From assembly GCA_039654915.1 (NCBI GenBank), contig CM077598.1, forward strand, positions 77,900,041 to 77,964,040: a stretch of 64,000 nucleotides of DNA, in the 5' to 3' direction. Positions 1 through 11,375 of this stretch are shown here, in pieces (position 1 is the stretch's first letter; each line of letters starts with the position of its first letter). The notes under the pieces were generated by a model that saw only the letters and a program-made list of their open reading frames with translations, searched no databases and had not been told where the DNA came from. A program made the translations under genes and the position numbers. The DNA is from Aquilaria yunnanensis (taxonomy: Eukaryota; Streptophyta; Magnoliopsida; Malvales; Thymelaeaceae).

Positions 1-1166
1 CTTCATTGGAAGCTACCATCTTGTTAGTTTCTCTTACCCTGATGCTACTGTGGAGACTTTGGGGACTTTTGTCGTGCTAGTCTCAGGGGAGGAGGTGGAA
101 GAGAGGCAGAGGTAGAAGGGTAAGGAGGTCCCTTCCAAGGTTCTTGAAGTGAGTGACTCTAATGGGGGGACCTCGAAGTCCGTCGAGGTTCGTCTCTTAG
201 TCATTCATCTGCGAATTTCAAATTTTTTAGCGTTTTAGATTTTGTAGATGTATGGTTAAGAGGCAATGTGGTGAGAAAGCTTTAGCTTGATTTTGTAGAA
301 GACCAGCCCCACATAGACTGGATGATGGACCACGCTCGGAAGCGGGCTGTTTGGGATGTGAAGATCCCCAATAATAAAGTTACAAGGGAGACGTTCTGGT
401 ATTTCACCGAAGACATGGACTTGTTTTTGGAGGACTACTAGAAGATGGTTCCCCAGATGGTGAAGGGCATCATTACAAAAGCTACCTTGTAGTCTTTGAT
501 GAATAGTTGTCCAGATGAGGAGATTCTCGTTGCTTGAACTTCTGAGCATGCTGCTCAGGTAATCTTTCTTTCTTTAGTACTTGGAAAAAATTTTGGCCTC
601 CAAGTTGTTGCATCTCACATAAAGCTCTTATCTTGTAGCTGCTCACATATGGAGGCTATCTTCGGGCTTGGCATCAAAGCAATCCTCGATTTGAAGTTAA
701 TCAGAGGAGAATTTAGCTAAGGCCAAACTGATGTTCATGAGTTCATGCCTCAAGTATGGTGAGATTAACAAAATTGACAAGGAGAAGCTAGCCAGGCTTC
801 ATCAAGAGTTCCTGGAGAGCCAGAGGGGACTCCTTGAAGAGTGTTCTTCAAAACTTTCACACCTCGTGGTGAAGCTAGTAGAGCAAAGTTCGTTGCGGGA
901 GGTTGTTCGAAAGGAGAAGGAAGATGCAGTTGCTGATCTAACTAAGGCCTTGGGGATCAACACTGAACTTGTTGGTGAGGTCGATCAGCTAAAGAAATGG
1001 AAGAAGGACAAGAAGAAGATGGAGAAAGAGATGGAGGCCCTGAGGATAGAGGTCGAGGTTTTGAAGGTGGAGAAGGCCAAGGTGGATGATGCAGAAAAAT
1101 CTTCCTTTCAAGATGGCTTCTACTTTGCTCATCATCAAATACTTGTATGCTCCCCCGACCTCGATG
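1..1166 (+). pseudogene. Remnant (R0) of the antisense retrotransposon gene, exons 2-4
   Basis: This is the 3' part of the spliced gene that is better preserved at 13013-15418 and 53422-55807. Three exons can be aligned: the end of exon 2 (1 to about 195), exon 3 (299-558, between TTTTGTAG and a GTAATC donor) and exon 4 (639-1166, after TCTTGTAG). Exon 3 keeps family residues such as KVTRETFWYFTEDMDLF and SEHAAQ but contains several in-frame stops. Exon 4 encodes a lysine/glutamate-rich coiled coil (from about 731) and the start of the conserved FQDGFYFAHHQILV block. It stops at 1166, where an LTR beginning TGTTACCACC intervenes. It was probably part of a minus-oriented Tat-type element. It is non-functional. 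Confidence 0.8.
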
Positions 1167-1318
1167 TGTTACCACCTCACAAAAATAGGAGAATTAGAAA
1201 GTTATGGCATAATGGTCGAAAACCATTATCTTGTGTAATTCGCATCATAGTGATTGAAGTGTGGGGGTAAAAGGCATGATCAACACCCCCTTAAAAGTGG
1301 TCAAAGTTGGTAACTTGG
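1167..1318 (+). repeat. X-family LTR, 5' fragment (X3a)
   Basis: These 152 bases start TGTTACCACCTCAC and match, with scattered changes, the first 150 bases of the copy at 2143 and the reverse complement of the copies ending at 26671 and 44000. The family's end is defined by the target-site duplication around 10432-26671, so this is the true 5' terminus. The piece is cut off at 1318 by a Tat-type LTR. Confidence 0.75.
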
Positions 1319-2142
1319 TGATGCCCGTCGGCATCCTCGTTGTGTGATATAGTGGCCTGGAGTAGGGACTTCCAATATGAAGGCGTTTGAATGAGAGACT
1401 TTTGATATGAGGGTGGCTGCAAGACTCAGAAAAACAAGGGTTAGAGACTCCCCGGAATGTGTTCCCGGGGAAAGAGCCTCCGACGCCCAAGTCAGTCTTT
1501 GGGGAATAAGGAGTAGGGAGTGGAGAGTAGAGAGTAGAGAGTAAAGTAGATAGAGTCTCCTGTCCTTCTTGCCAAGGTCACTCCCAGGTATTTATCGGAG
1601 GGCGTAGGGAGGACGCCATTTGACACAACCCACTTAGATCATGACACGTGTTCGGTCGGATGCAATCCGTACCTCTGTAGATGGGTATCTCCCGTTGGCC
1701 GTAGCCCGTTCTGGCCAGAGGTCAGGGCCGTGTGGGAGGTCTTCGTGTTAGGGGCGTGTGCAAGGTCTCTATGTCAGACGCTCCTCAACCGTTTTTGTCG
1801 TATCTTTGTGAGACCCCTTCGGTGAATGAGACCCCTTTGGCGTATAAGACTTCTTCGGAATATGAGGTCCCTTCGGCCTGATATTACGATCGAGGGCTAC
1901 TGGGGGAATCCCTTTGGTAGACTGGGGAACCTTTAGTAGATGTTATTCCTTACCGAGGATGGCGATATCCTTTTCCGAACTTGGCGGGTTCTCCATTCTG
2001 AGGGTGGTAGTGCACAACCTTTTCGAGGGTGGTAGTGCACAACCTTTTTGAGGTCAGTCTCGTTATTCCCTAAGGGGAGTGGTGGGTCACCGAGGTCAGG
2101 GGATCAAGGATTGTGTGGGCCCCCTCTTTCCCGAGGTTGGTT
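1319..2142 (-). repeat. Tat-type LTR (L0), degraded
   Basis: It begins TGATGCCCGTCGGCATCC and follows S3 (42446-43302) closely. It has the block around GACGCCCAAGTCAG near 1490 and the G-box context GACACGTGTTCGGTC at 1643-1657. The region 1995-2050 holds a short direct repeat of a unit containing GAGGGTGGTAGTGCACAACC. The expected CTATCA end is missing because another X LTR starts at 2143. Its strand is inferred from the G-box/TATA order seen in Y. Confidence 0.75.
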
Positions 2143-2796
2143 TGTTACCACCTCACAAAATGGGAGAATTACAAATGTGTCATAATGGCTAAAAACCCTT
2201 ATATTGTGTAATTTTCAACATAGTGATTGAAGTGTGAGGGTAAAAGGCTTGATCAACACCTCCTTAAAAGTATTCCAGGTTGGTAACTTGGTCCCCAAGA
2301 AAAGCCTTAAGGATTGTTTGTTTTTCAAGCAACCTATGGACTTTTTTGTAAAATTTTAAAAATTCGGGTACTCAATTGCAAAACTTTCACAAAAGAGATT
2401 TGGAGAGCTATGGGAAGGATATGAATGGTATGAAAGTGCTATTGGAGGACCAAATTGCTCATGGAAGACAAGTTTGGACAAAGGAAACACTAAAGGCAAT
2501 AAGGACCTAAATGTCCTAGTGTAAACCTTAAGATGTTCAAGGTTTTGACTTAAGTCTCAGGGTGGAATTGTGGGATTATCCCACCATGGGGGAGGCAGCC
2601 AAGACTTGATAATTAGTAAAAAATATTGGGCACATGTGTACCAATGATTTTAAGACAAGGAAACCATAACTAATGAGAAGGAAAATGACATAAAGCAAGA
2701 TTAAGCTTGTTAAGTGTGTTTTGTGCCCTCAAGCTCATTTAAGGCCATTTAAGTGGCCAAATCACTTATCCCTCTCTCATTTTCATCCTTTGGGCA
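2143..2796 (+). repeat. X-family LTR, truncated (X3b)
   Basis: A second X-family start (TGTTACCACCTCAC) begins here, and about 650 bases can be followed against the reverse complement of 43303-44000. It ends near 2796, where sequence encoding the end of a retrotransposon polyprotein takes over. The right boundary is approximate. No coding potential was recognised. Confidence 0.7.
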
Positions 2797-2940
2797 AATT
2801 GGGATGGACCTTATTTGGTCCTCGAGGAAGTTCAGCTTATTTGGTCTACAAGCTCGGTGATATCGAAGGTGGAGAATTGAAAAAATACATGGCATTCAGA
2901 CTCTTTGAAAAAATTTTACACTTAGAAAAATTTTCAAGGA
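2797..2940 (+). pseudogene. Pol C-terminus (integrase tail) of element E0
   Basis: One frame reads NWDGPYLVLEEV. After a frameshift it continues VYKLGDIEGGELKKY and ends near a leucine/lysine-rich tail. These match the integrase C-terminal segment in Y at 16082-16321 (HPNWEGPYPVL, GVYKLGDAKGVELKN). The rest of pol is absent, replaced by X3b. It is followed by a spacer and an antisense gene, the normal order in these elements. Confidence 0.75.
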
Positions 2941-3484
2941 AAAAATTGTACTGCTTTGACCGAAGGTGGCTAACCGAACATGGTTGGCACCGAAGGAGGA
3001 AAAACCAAATGTGGTTGTTTTCGAAAGTGCATAAGTAAAATTGACTAATTTTCATCAAAGGTAGTCAACCGAACATGATTTTTGCCGAAGGTGGAAAAAT
3101 GAAAGTGGTTGTAACCGAACATTGATGATTCTGAAGGTGCTTAACAATTTTTTGCACAAACTAAGTTTAACTGAGGGTGATCGACCCAACACAATTGGTG
3201 TCAAAGATACTTACCTATTCTTGAAAGCCAAGTTCTCCAAAGAAGGTTGACCAAAGATGGCCGTCAAGCCTTTAAAGGGATTAATTTCCTAAGTCTTTAC
3301 AAGAATAGTATGACTCATGGCCGAAGATGGTCAAAACGCTGAAGGACAAAGACAGTATCCGAAGTCATATTAATTAGGGACTGAGCCAAAATTTTGAAGA
3401 AAGAAAAGTTTCATTTCATTAAGAAAAGTACAAGGTGTGGGACTCCCCAAGAAAAAAAGAAAGAGGGCAAGGAAAAGGAGGTGC
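2941..3484. repeat. Degenerate repeat spacer between E0 pol and antisense gene
   Basis: This AT-rich spacer contains repeated words of the type ACCGAACATG...CCGAAGG at roughly 60-75 base intervals (about 2950-3250). It corresponds in position to the repeat spacer at 15540-15960 in Y. No gene was seen. Confidence 0.5.
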
Positions 3485-5985
3485 CTATTGCTCATCTTGC
3501 CCATCTTTGGGGTCTCTGGCATCTTCAGTTAGGTCATCTTCTGACGCGGCCTCTTCATCCACACCAACTTCGGTCGCTGAAGGAGGAAGAATGGGAAGGT
3601 TGAGAAACTCTACCCTTGACCATTTCAAAGATTCTCCTTTGGGAATGTCCAGAGCCATTAGGAAGGAAAGGTCGAGGTTAGGAAACTTGGACAAGACATG
3701 GTGGCGAGCAAGGCAAAAATCATCTTGGTAATAGGACTTAGTCGCCTTATCGGACTTAGCCTTTGCCGCCTTCAAGTCCTCTAGCTCTTTCTTGAGGACC
3801 TCGACCTCCTTCTCCGACTTTTTCTTCTACTTTTTCTTTTCCTTCTTCAGTTGATCGACCTCAGCTTGGAGTTCGGCGTTGAGCCCTAATGTCTTCATAA
3901 GGTCAATAATAGCTTCCTCCTTCTCCTTTTGGAAAGCCTCATTCGCCGAGGTCAGCGATACCACCTTCGCGCGCGAGGTGCAACACCTTGAAGGAAAAAT
4001 CCTCCATAAGTTCAGCTTGGCTCTTCAGCACTTCCTGCCGAAGGTCAGCCACCTCCTCTTTGGCGATTTTATTAAGCTCACCGTATTTGATGACCGAGTT
4101 GGCAAAAAGTTCCTTGTCCTTCGCCAAGCTATCCTTCGATCGACTTCGGAACACAGACCGCTTAGCCGCCCATGCCCGACGGTGCCCACTGTATGCCAAC
4201 AACTGCAAAAAGGGACGATTTCGAATAAGTGTCAAAAAGCAACAAAGGCTCATAAATTCTCTAAGTCCTAAAAGGATAAGGTCTACCTGGGCAGCTTGTT
4301 CGCTCATCCTCGCCATGAGGACCTCCTCATTTGGGCACTCTTGTGTTAGGGACTGAAAGGTCAAATTCGTCAGAATGCCCTTCACCATTTAAGGGGCCAT
4401 CTTCTGGCTATCTTCGGAAAGCAAGTCCATGTCCTCTGTGAAAGTCCAAAAAGGCTCTCGTGGAACCTTGTCCCTCAGAATTTTGGAGTCCTAAAGTGCC
4501 CTCTTCCAAGCATGGTCCTCCACCCATGGAGTCTACACTCCTTCATCTGTAAACACACGCCGAAGTTCCATTAGAATGTTATCCCTTAGCCATTCGTCTA
4601 TAAGGTCTAAAATACCAAAATTTCCTAAACTCATAGAAGAATGGCTAAGGGACAAACCTGGGGGAAGCTTGATGTCATCTCCCTTGGAGTCGCTAACATC
4701 AAGGACCTCGGTACGAATACCTTTGACCTTTCTGCTTCAGCATTCTTGCGGTTCTTCAGCTGAAAGTTTCCAGACCGAAGTCCCCAGTACCTCGACAACC
4801 ACATTGGGACTCAAAGCGGTAGAACTGATGGTCGGTTCTGAAGGTGGGTCGGCATGAACAGGGGTCTGATCTAGCACCTCCAGTTTCCTTTCGGGTGAAT
4901 GGCGAATGGAGCCCTCCTTGGCTTTCTTTGACATCGATGACGAAGAAGCACTACCTGGCGCCTTCTTCCTCTCAGGCGCTGCCTTCTTCCTTTGCTACTC
5001 CCCCTTCTCGGCCTAACCAAGGAAGAGACTTTTGTAAAAAGTAGCAGACCTGTCACCCATCTCTGCAAATAGAAGAACATCAGTGTAACTATAGAATGGT
5101 ATAGATGACAAAATCTAGGAAGGAGCTTACTCTCTTAAAGTGCCGAGAACGTGAGTTCTCCCCGATGGAGCTTCACCAACCATGCATTCTTCCCATCAAC
5201 CGAAGGCTTAAGCAACCCTTCATCCGAAACTTGCTCCTTAACTACTCCATGTTCCTGAAGGACCTTTTCGGTCATGAAATTCCATCTGATGGGAAAGGGG
5301 TATAAAGAACGTGGAGGGGCCTCGGGGTCCCAGTCCATGACAGACTGAATACGGCTGTCAAATTCTTCAACCTGGGAATCAAGCTCTAAGGTTAGCAGCT
5401 TCCTCGGATCCACTACATCAATAACGAAAGTCCCTCAAGCCTATTTGGTCGGTACATCCTTCCACTTCTCATCCACCTTAAAAAAAAAGAACTTCTTTTG
5501 CCACCCTCTCCAATTGTCCTTCATCCTGAAGGTGAACGTATATTTCTTACACCTAGATCCCTGAGGATGCAAGAAGTAGAACCCACCCTTCGAAATGGGG
5601 TGGAGTTTGTAATATTGCATGAAAAAAATGAAGTGGGGCTCTATGTTGAAAACCCCACACATGCAAAGAAAAGTGTTGAAATAGGAGTAGGAGTTCGGGG
5701 GAAGTTGGTTGATGGCTATGCCATGGAATTGGCAAAAGTCACAAACCATCTTCGAAGGGCGATACCGAAGTCCCGCCTTCAGTTGATCCTTAAAGATGGC
5801 AACCTCATCCAAATGAGGAGCATAGCTGGGCATACCAAGAATAGGTAGCCGGTGACAGAATAGGAAAGGAGGAAAAATTTAGCAGATCACTTCTGCACTT
5901 TTTTCAAAGTGGCACAGCTCGGATGAGAGTTAAGCTGGAGCCAACTCTCAAGAACGGGACAAACTTCAGTATGGAAATAAGACAT
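3485..5985 (-). pseudogene. Antisense spliced gene of element E0 (PF04195-like)
   Basis: Four exons can be aligned to the family on the minus strand: 5985-5126, 5062-4658, 4546-4287 and 4202-3485, with GT donors and AG acceptors at the same phases as in Y. Exon 1 starts MSYFHTEVCPVLESWLQ and carries the conserved core CDFCQFHGIAINQLPPNSY, CGVFNIEPHFIFFMQYYKL and the KDNWRGWQKKFFFFK block. Exons 2-3 are acidic, with an SEQAAQ exon end. Exon 4 is a coiled coil followed by DDFCLARHHVLSKFPNLDLSF. It has a TGA early in exon 1 at a Trp position, a TAA in exon 3 near 4389 and frame changes in exon 4. The function is unknown. PF04195 is suggested by resemblance only. Confidence 0.85.
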
Positions 5986-6687
5986 GTTTGGAAACCAGAC
6001 CCTAACCTCGGAAAGAAGAAAGGGAAAGAACTTTTAAAAAAAAAAAGGAACTTTAGAAGGAGACCCACCTAGTTCAGAATAAAGGTAGTAACCTAAGAAA
6101 CCACCACAAGCTTGCCAAAAAATCACTCCACCACTAGCACCACCGCCAAAGAGGGAAAAAGACAAGAGGAAATTAGAGAGCAAAAGAGAGTGAAAGTTGA
6201 GAAGTGTGGAGAAATTAGAAGGGAGAAGGGTTCATATAGATCGAAGGAGGCTGGTGAAGTGTCGCCATAATGACCCTTCACAAGCAAAGGGGCATAATTG
6301 AAGTGACTATTCACCAGTCACCTAGTAACATGTGTCACCTGACGAAAGAAACAAGGGCACGCCTTTTGACAGCTAGCGGACCTGTACAAGTCTAGCCCAA
6401 AGTAACGCACCTACTTGGTTCAAAGATGTGGCGATTCACTAGCAGGCATCTAAAAATGCAAAAGGGGAAGACACTACTTTGGAAATGTCGAGAGTTTGTT
6501 CAAAGATCCTCTTTCAGCCAAAGGAGGAATCTTAAACCAAAAATAGTGCCCATTCCGAAAAAGGTGACTGCGGTCAGAATTCGGCTACGCTGACTCAGAC
6601 ATCTGCCACCACCAGCAAATATTTTCACATCACTTTCACAAAAGCTTAATGCCAAACACAGAACTTCGGCTTCCCGAAGGGGCCATG
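5986..6687 (-). promoter_or_regulatory. Promoter and leader region of the E0 antisense gene
   Basis: It lies between the antisense gene start and the 3' LTR. On the minus strand 6228-6235 reads as TCTATATG in a context matching GATCTATATAAG of the E2 promoter (53155-53166), so this looks like the same TATA box with one change. The element-side end (about 6670-6687) contains CCCGAAGGGGCCATG, which corresponds to the polypurine tract. Confidence 0.5.
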
Positions 6688-7463
6688 TTGAGCACTACCC
6701 TTAAAGAACTCCTAAGTGGCCTGTTGAGCACTACCCTCGGTGAGTATGTGTGACCAACTTCGAAGAAAAGGTGCCCTCACTGTCCTCGGAGGGAACATTA
6801 CCTGATAACCAAAGAGTAACAGGTCCCGAGGTCTCCAGATTAGATAACCAGAAACCACCCTCAATTAAAGCCAAGCCCCGACCTCGAGGAACTGTCATAC
6901 ACCACCCTCGGCAAGGTAACATGACCAACTTTGGGAAAAGGTGTCTTTCACTACCCTCGGATCTGCGAACTTACCAACCTCGGGAAAGTTAATCCACCAC
7001 CCTCACCGAAGGAAAACATCTCCCGAAGGTGTCCTACTCTGCTGAAGGGCCTTTCCTAATAGCCCTTGGGGAAAATCTCTGGCCAAAGGGGTCTCACGGA
7101 GATACGACAAAAATGGTTAAGGAGCCTCTAACAAAGAGACATTGCACATGCCCCTGGCCTCTCATCAGAATGGCCTGCGGCCAGCTATAGGTACCTATCT
7201 CTGAAGGTATAGATCGAATCTGACCGAACACATGTCATGATCTAAACAAGCTATGTCAAATGGAATCCTCCCTCTGCCCTCCTATAAATACTTAGGATGG
7301 ACCTTGGCAAGCAGAGGACATAGAACTCTTGCTATTTTCCCACTCTTTGTTCTTTACTACTACTACTCTCACAAACACTGACTTGGGCATTTCATGCACC
7401 TTCATACCGGAAGTCCTTCCTCCAGGCCAACATGTCATACAACGAGGATGCTGACAGGCATCA
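6688..7463 (+). repeat. 3' LTR of element E0 (Tat-type)
   Basis: It begins TGTTGAGCACTACCC just after a polypurine-like tract and ends AACGAGGATGCTGACAGGCATCA. On + it has the expected order: CCGAACACATGTCATGATCT (a decayed G-box) near 7224-7243, then the TATA box CCTATAAATAC at 7281-7291, then the ACTTGGGC block. The U3 has alternating repeats of ACCACCCTCGG and ACCAACTTTGGG and a direct repeat of TTGAGCACTACCCT at 6689 and 6722. An ATG near 7432 opens the conserved U5 peptide MSYNEDADRH. The start coordinate is accurate to a few bases. Confidence 0.75.
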
Positions 7464-7530
7464 CCTTTAGCTTTACACTAACAAGAGCTGTTGTTTCCTA
7501 GTTTGGGGCCAACCGAGGGCACCATTTTTC
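7464..7530 (+). other. Primer-binding-site region of element E1
   Basis: About 7502-7523 reads TTTGGGGCCAACCGAGGGCA, one or two changes from the TTTGGCGCC-type primer site common in Tat elements. The 35 bases before it are not part of the E0 LTR and may be the last bases of E1's own lost 5' LTR. Confidence 0.5.
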
Positions 7531-8130
7531 CTCATTTAAGAACCTTTCTGAAGTGTTCTTATGACACTTCTTGGGGATTCCACCGACCCTAAAAATGGCT
7601 GCTCATTTGTTTAAAATTAGGCAAGGTCATGAAAAACTCTTATGGAACTTCATCTGGAGGCCATACAAGTGTAAATCTTATCTCTAGAGCTATACTTTGC
7701 AACCATTACCCAAGGACTAACATGACACTTAAGGTTGGCTTGGGATCTCTATAAAAGTCCCATGAAGGATATAGAGGAATTTCTCGATGAAGCCATGTGG
7801 TATATGCATGTTGAAGAACCTAACCAACTGACAGTCCTAAAGGACGAAACTAAGGCCAAATAACGCAGGTCTAGAAAAAAAAAAGAAAGGTGACTCACGA
7901 CCAGAGCTCGTCCTCTTACCTTTAAGAGGGACAAGATCAAACATCATATATGCCATACAAAAGAAGAATCAGGTCCCTCGATGGCCCCCATGTTGCATCC
8001 TTGGGGCAAAACGAACCATAAGAAATATTGCAGATGTCACAATGACAAGGGCCATGACACCAAAGAATGTTGGTAGTTGAAAAAATGTTCCAAGAAATGA
8101 TCCATGCTAGGAAGCTGAAGGAATATTTGT
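7531..8130 (+). pseudogene. Gag remnant of E1 with CCHC zinc knuckle
   Basis: One + frame reads KSPMKDIEEFLDEAMWYMHVEE, the end of a retrotransposon gag domain. Near 8026-8070 is CRCHNDKGHDTKEC, a complete CCHC-type knuckle (Cys, Cys, His, Cys in order). A stop directly follows at the position of an aromatic residue. Upstream gag is too decayed to align. It is followed by protease and RT in the same direction. Confidence 0.7.
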
Positions 8131-9240
8131 TTAAATACTCATCCTCTTGTTGAAAGAAAGAAGAAAGCCCTTATAGGATGGATGACAAGGAGGATGATGA
8201 TAAAGGTCAAAGGCACGAGAGGCCACAATCCCTAAGGGACCATAGGAATCTTGGACCCCCTGTTAAGAGAAAAAAGAAAGGCCCCACATAAAGGACGATA
8301 AGGAGGATGGTGATCGAGGTTGAAGGCTAGAGAGGCCACAATCCCTAGGGGACCATAGGAATCTTGGACCCTTAGTGGGGGTAATCTGCATGATTATCAA
8401 ATAAGAGCCTGTAGTGGCTTCAAAGAGACAAGGGCAGCAAATTCCCCACCTTGACGTAACTAACCCTAGCATGGTCCTAACATGGGCTAATGAATCCCGG
8501 ATAGTCATCCCACACTTGGATTTGCTTGGTTTCAAGGTCCGCATCAACAATTTTCATGCGGAAATACTCTACCTAAATACTAGGGAAAACACCAATGTTA
8601 TCTTCATTGACTTGTTGGAAAAAATAAGGGTCAAAATGTCCTCTTTAAAATTATGACCGTCAAGGTATGTTTCATGTTGTTGCGAAATGACCATAAATGG
8701 GAGCTCGCCTGCAACTCCCACATTGCTAAATTTTTCATCCTAGATGTCTTGTCATGTGACAATGCCAAACTTGGTAGACCAACTCATGTATAATTCCATA
8801 TCTGATTTGACATCAAATGGCTCATGGTGCTTTTTCTAACCCTTGTAAGAGACACCACTATCATTGTCAAGTCGGCCTTGATACAGATGGGGCTATGTAG
8901 GGACCCTATGAAGGCCAAATGAAGGTTAGCTCACACCAGTGTAGGCTAGAAAAAGAAAATAGGTGCCCCTAAAAAATGTGGCAAGCACAGCCCCACCCGA
9001 GGATACTGAGCTCATGGAGGTGGCCCTCAACAAGACGATAAAGATTGCAAAGGACCTTCCACCTGAGGTGAGAAAATCATTTATTTAGTTCCTGAAAGCA
9101 AATATATATGTGTCAACATGCCCTCCCAGTGAGATGCTTGGGATAGACCTAGAAATAATTACTCATAGATTACAGGTAGACTCTTCGGCCTAACCAATAT
9201 AGTAGAGAAAGCGTAACATGGTGCCCAAAAGGCACAACTT
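8131..9240 (+). pseudogene. Decayed protease region of E1 pol
   Basis: The clearest landmark is CDNAKLGRPTHV at about 8758-8793, matching the YNAILGRPT block that ends Ty3-type aspartic proteases. The catalytic D-S/T-G motif could not be located. A duplicated stretch (CCCTAAGGGACCATAGGAATCTTGGACC near 8228 and again near 8341) suggests a local repeat. Stops occur in all frames. Confidence 0.5.
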
Positions 9241-10431
9241 TGTTAGAGAAAAAGTTTAGAGGCTATTGAAGGCCAAAATTAGTCAAGAAGTACGATGCCA
9301 TGAATGACTCATCAATGTAGTATTGGTGAAAAGGAAAATGGGGATTGGTGAATGTGCGTCGACCACACAAACCTTAACGATGCCTGCCCGAAAGATCGTT
9401 ACCCCTTGCCATCTATAGACTAAGAGGTTGTCACCATGTTGGAATTCAAAATAATGTCCTTCATGGGTGCTTTTAGTGGCAACCACAAAATTCGAGTACA
9501 CCCAGAAAATGAATAGAAAACTACTTTCAGAATAGGTGGGCCAGTTTATTGTTACCAGCAAATGCTGTTTCGAACGAAAAATGTTGGGGCTGCCTACAAA
9601 AGGCTGATGAGTTAGATCTTTGAAGATGAAATAAGAAGGAATATGGATGTCTATGCAAATGACATGATATTCAAAAGTAGCACCATAGAATAACAGTCCG
9701 ATGAGCTTCAAGAAACCTTCCAAAGAATGCAATAGTTCAACATGAAACTTAATCCTAATAAATGCACCTCTGTTGCTGGGACTAGTAAATTTGCTGGCTA
9801 CATGATCTTCAAAAAAGGGATTGATGCAAACCTAGATATGATCGAGGTCATCCTAACGATGCTTGATCCTTAGAACAAAAAGGATGTTTAGAAGCTAGTT
9901 GGAAGGCTATCCACACTTGGATGGTTTGTCTCACATTTTGGCAACTAATGTAAAACCTTTTTTCATATACTAAAGAAAGAGATGATTTTCTAATGGATGG
10001 ATGAATTCTGTGAGGCATTCCAACAGAAAAAAGAATACCTTTGAAACCTCCCTAACTTAAACAGCCCAAGCCTAACAAGCCCCTTATGATCTACTTGGCT
10101 ATCATCGAAGGCTCAATCAATGTCATCCTCATTAAGGAGCTTAGATTAAAACAATGGCTGGTCTACTATGTCAGTTGGACCTTCTAAGGGGCCAAACCAA
10201 GGTATCTTTCACTTCACAAAGTGGTCCTAGCTTCGTTATGGCTTCTTAAAAAATAGGACCATACATAATTGTAAGAATATAGTTGCCCTTATGGGATATT
10301 CTAGAAGATCTAGATAAATCTGGTAGAATTGCTAAATGGTGCATCAAGTTATGGGAAAACGATATCCACTATGAGCCCTAGAACGCTATAAAAGCCTAGG
10401 CCCTTGTAGACTTTATGGCTGAAATGACACC
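9241..10431 (+). pseudogene. Reverse transcriptase and start of RNase H region of E1
   Basis: RT landmarks appear in shifting frames: VDHTNLNDACPKDRYPLP near 9360-9410, a segment containing GAAYKRLM near 9590, and the active-site region MDVYANDMIFKS near 9640-9680, where the usual YVDD reads YAND. It continues with KFAGYMIFKKGID and a connection domain with LRLKQWLVYYVS near 10140. The frame is cut at 10431 by LTR X, with TSD ACACC at 10427-10431, and resumes at 26672. Both catalytic changes and many stops show it is dead. Confidence 0.8.
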
Positions 10432-11375
10432 TGTTACCACTCTGAGAGCTTCAATATAGTGACAATATTTAATGTGTCAATCTCCCAGGAGCTATGCATG
10501 TTTTGTAAGCCATCAGAATAATGCTCACTATATTACCCAAGTGGCCCTCTTGGTCTTTATGAAATATATGTATATTGGTCAAACCATAATACACATATTT
10601 ACATTTATGCACACTATGGCAGCTAAGAAGGAAAACACTAGCAAAAATCTTGGTTTTGGCTTCCACACATTAGGCAATCTTGTTAAGTTCTATTGACCAG
10701 CCACTACACCTATAACTTCCACTAATAAACTATATCATTCTAGCCATGTAACCACTTATTTTATTTGTTCCATTATCAAGTAGAGACCTAGAGAAAACCA
10801 TTAAATTTTCTTTTACATCAAAAGTCCACCTATAGACCAACTTATGGATTTTTTAATTTGGTTACCAAATTCTAACCAAATGAACAGTAACTTAGCCAAC
10901 TTTGGACTGTCATATGTTTGGCTATAGGGCTCAAAATTTAGAAATTCCAAATTTTTGTTCAACCACTGCGTGTGCTCTAGTTGTGGTGAAAATTTCATAC
11001 TGATATTCCCTCTACACAAGGAGTTATGGAACTTTAAGTGCAAAGTCAAAATTCTAGTCACTTTATGACCATTTTGCCCATACAAATTTTCATAAGATTC
11101 ATACACTTCACATCCAAGTGAAAAACCAACATGGGCAGGTTCTTACATGTCTTAAAAACTTGGGAAAGTCATTCCCCTGAATTTAGAGGCATTCCATAAA
11201 CATTAAACATAATTTTCTTTGGAACAGCTAATGTGTTGCAAAATGGACAAAATTGAACATTCAACCTCAAACATCAGTTTATTGCTTCATACATCATCCA
11301 TACACCATCCATAGTGAATTTACATGCATAGATGCATCATACATATGTCCTAGCTCAGTTGGGTATGTACAATAG

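Noticed and set aside
6688..7463. The E0 3' LTR acting as E1's 5' LTR
   Set aside because: E1's primer site lies 40 bases further on and its 3' LTR (35285-35870) is not closely similar, so two elements are abutted.
10432..10500. X beginning at TGTTTTGTAAGCC (10498), and a similar start for X2 at 40729 with TSD TGGTA
   Set aside because: Homology between the copies continues further left, and the ACACC duplication fixes the end at 10432. TGGTA is part of a chance match to the primer site.
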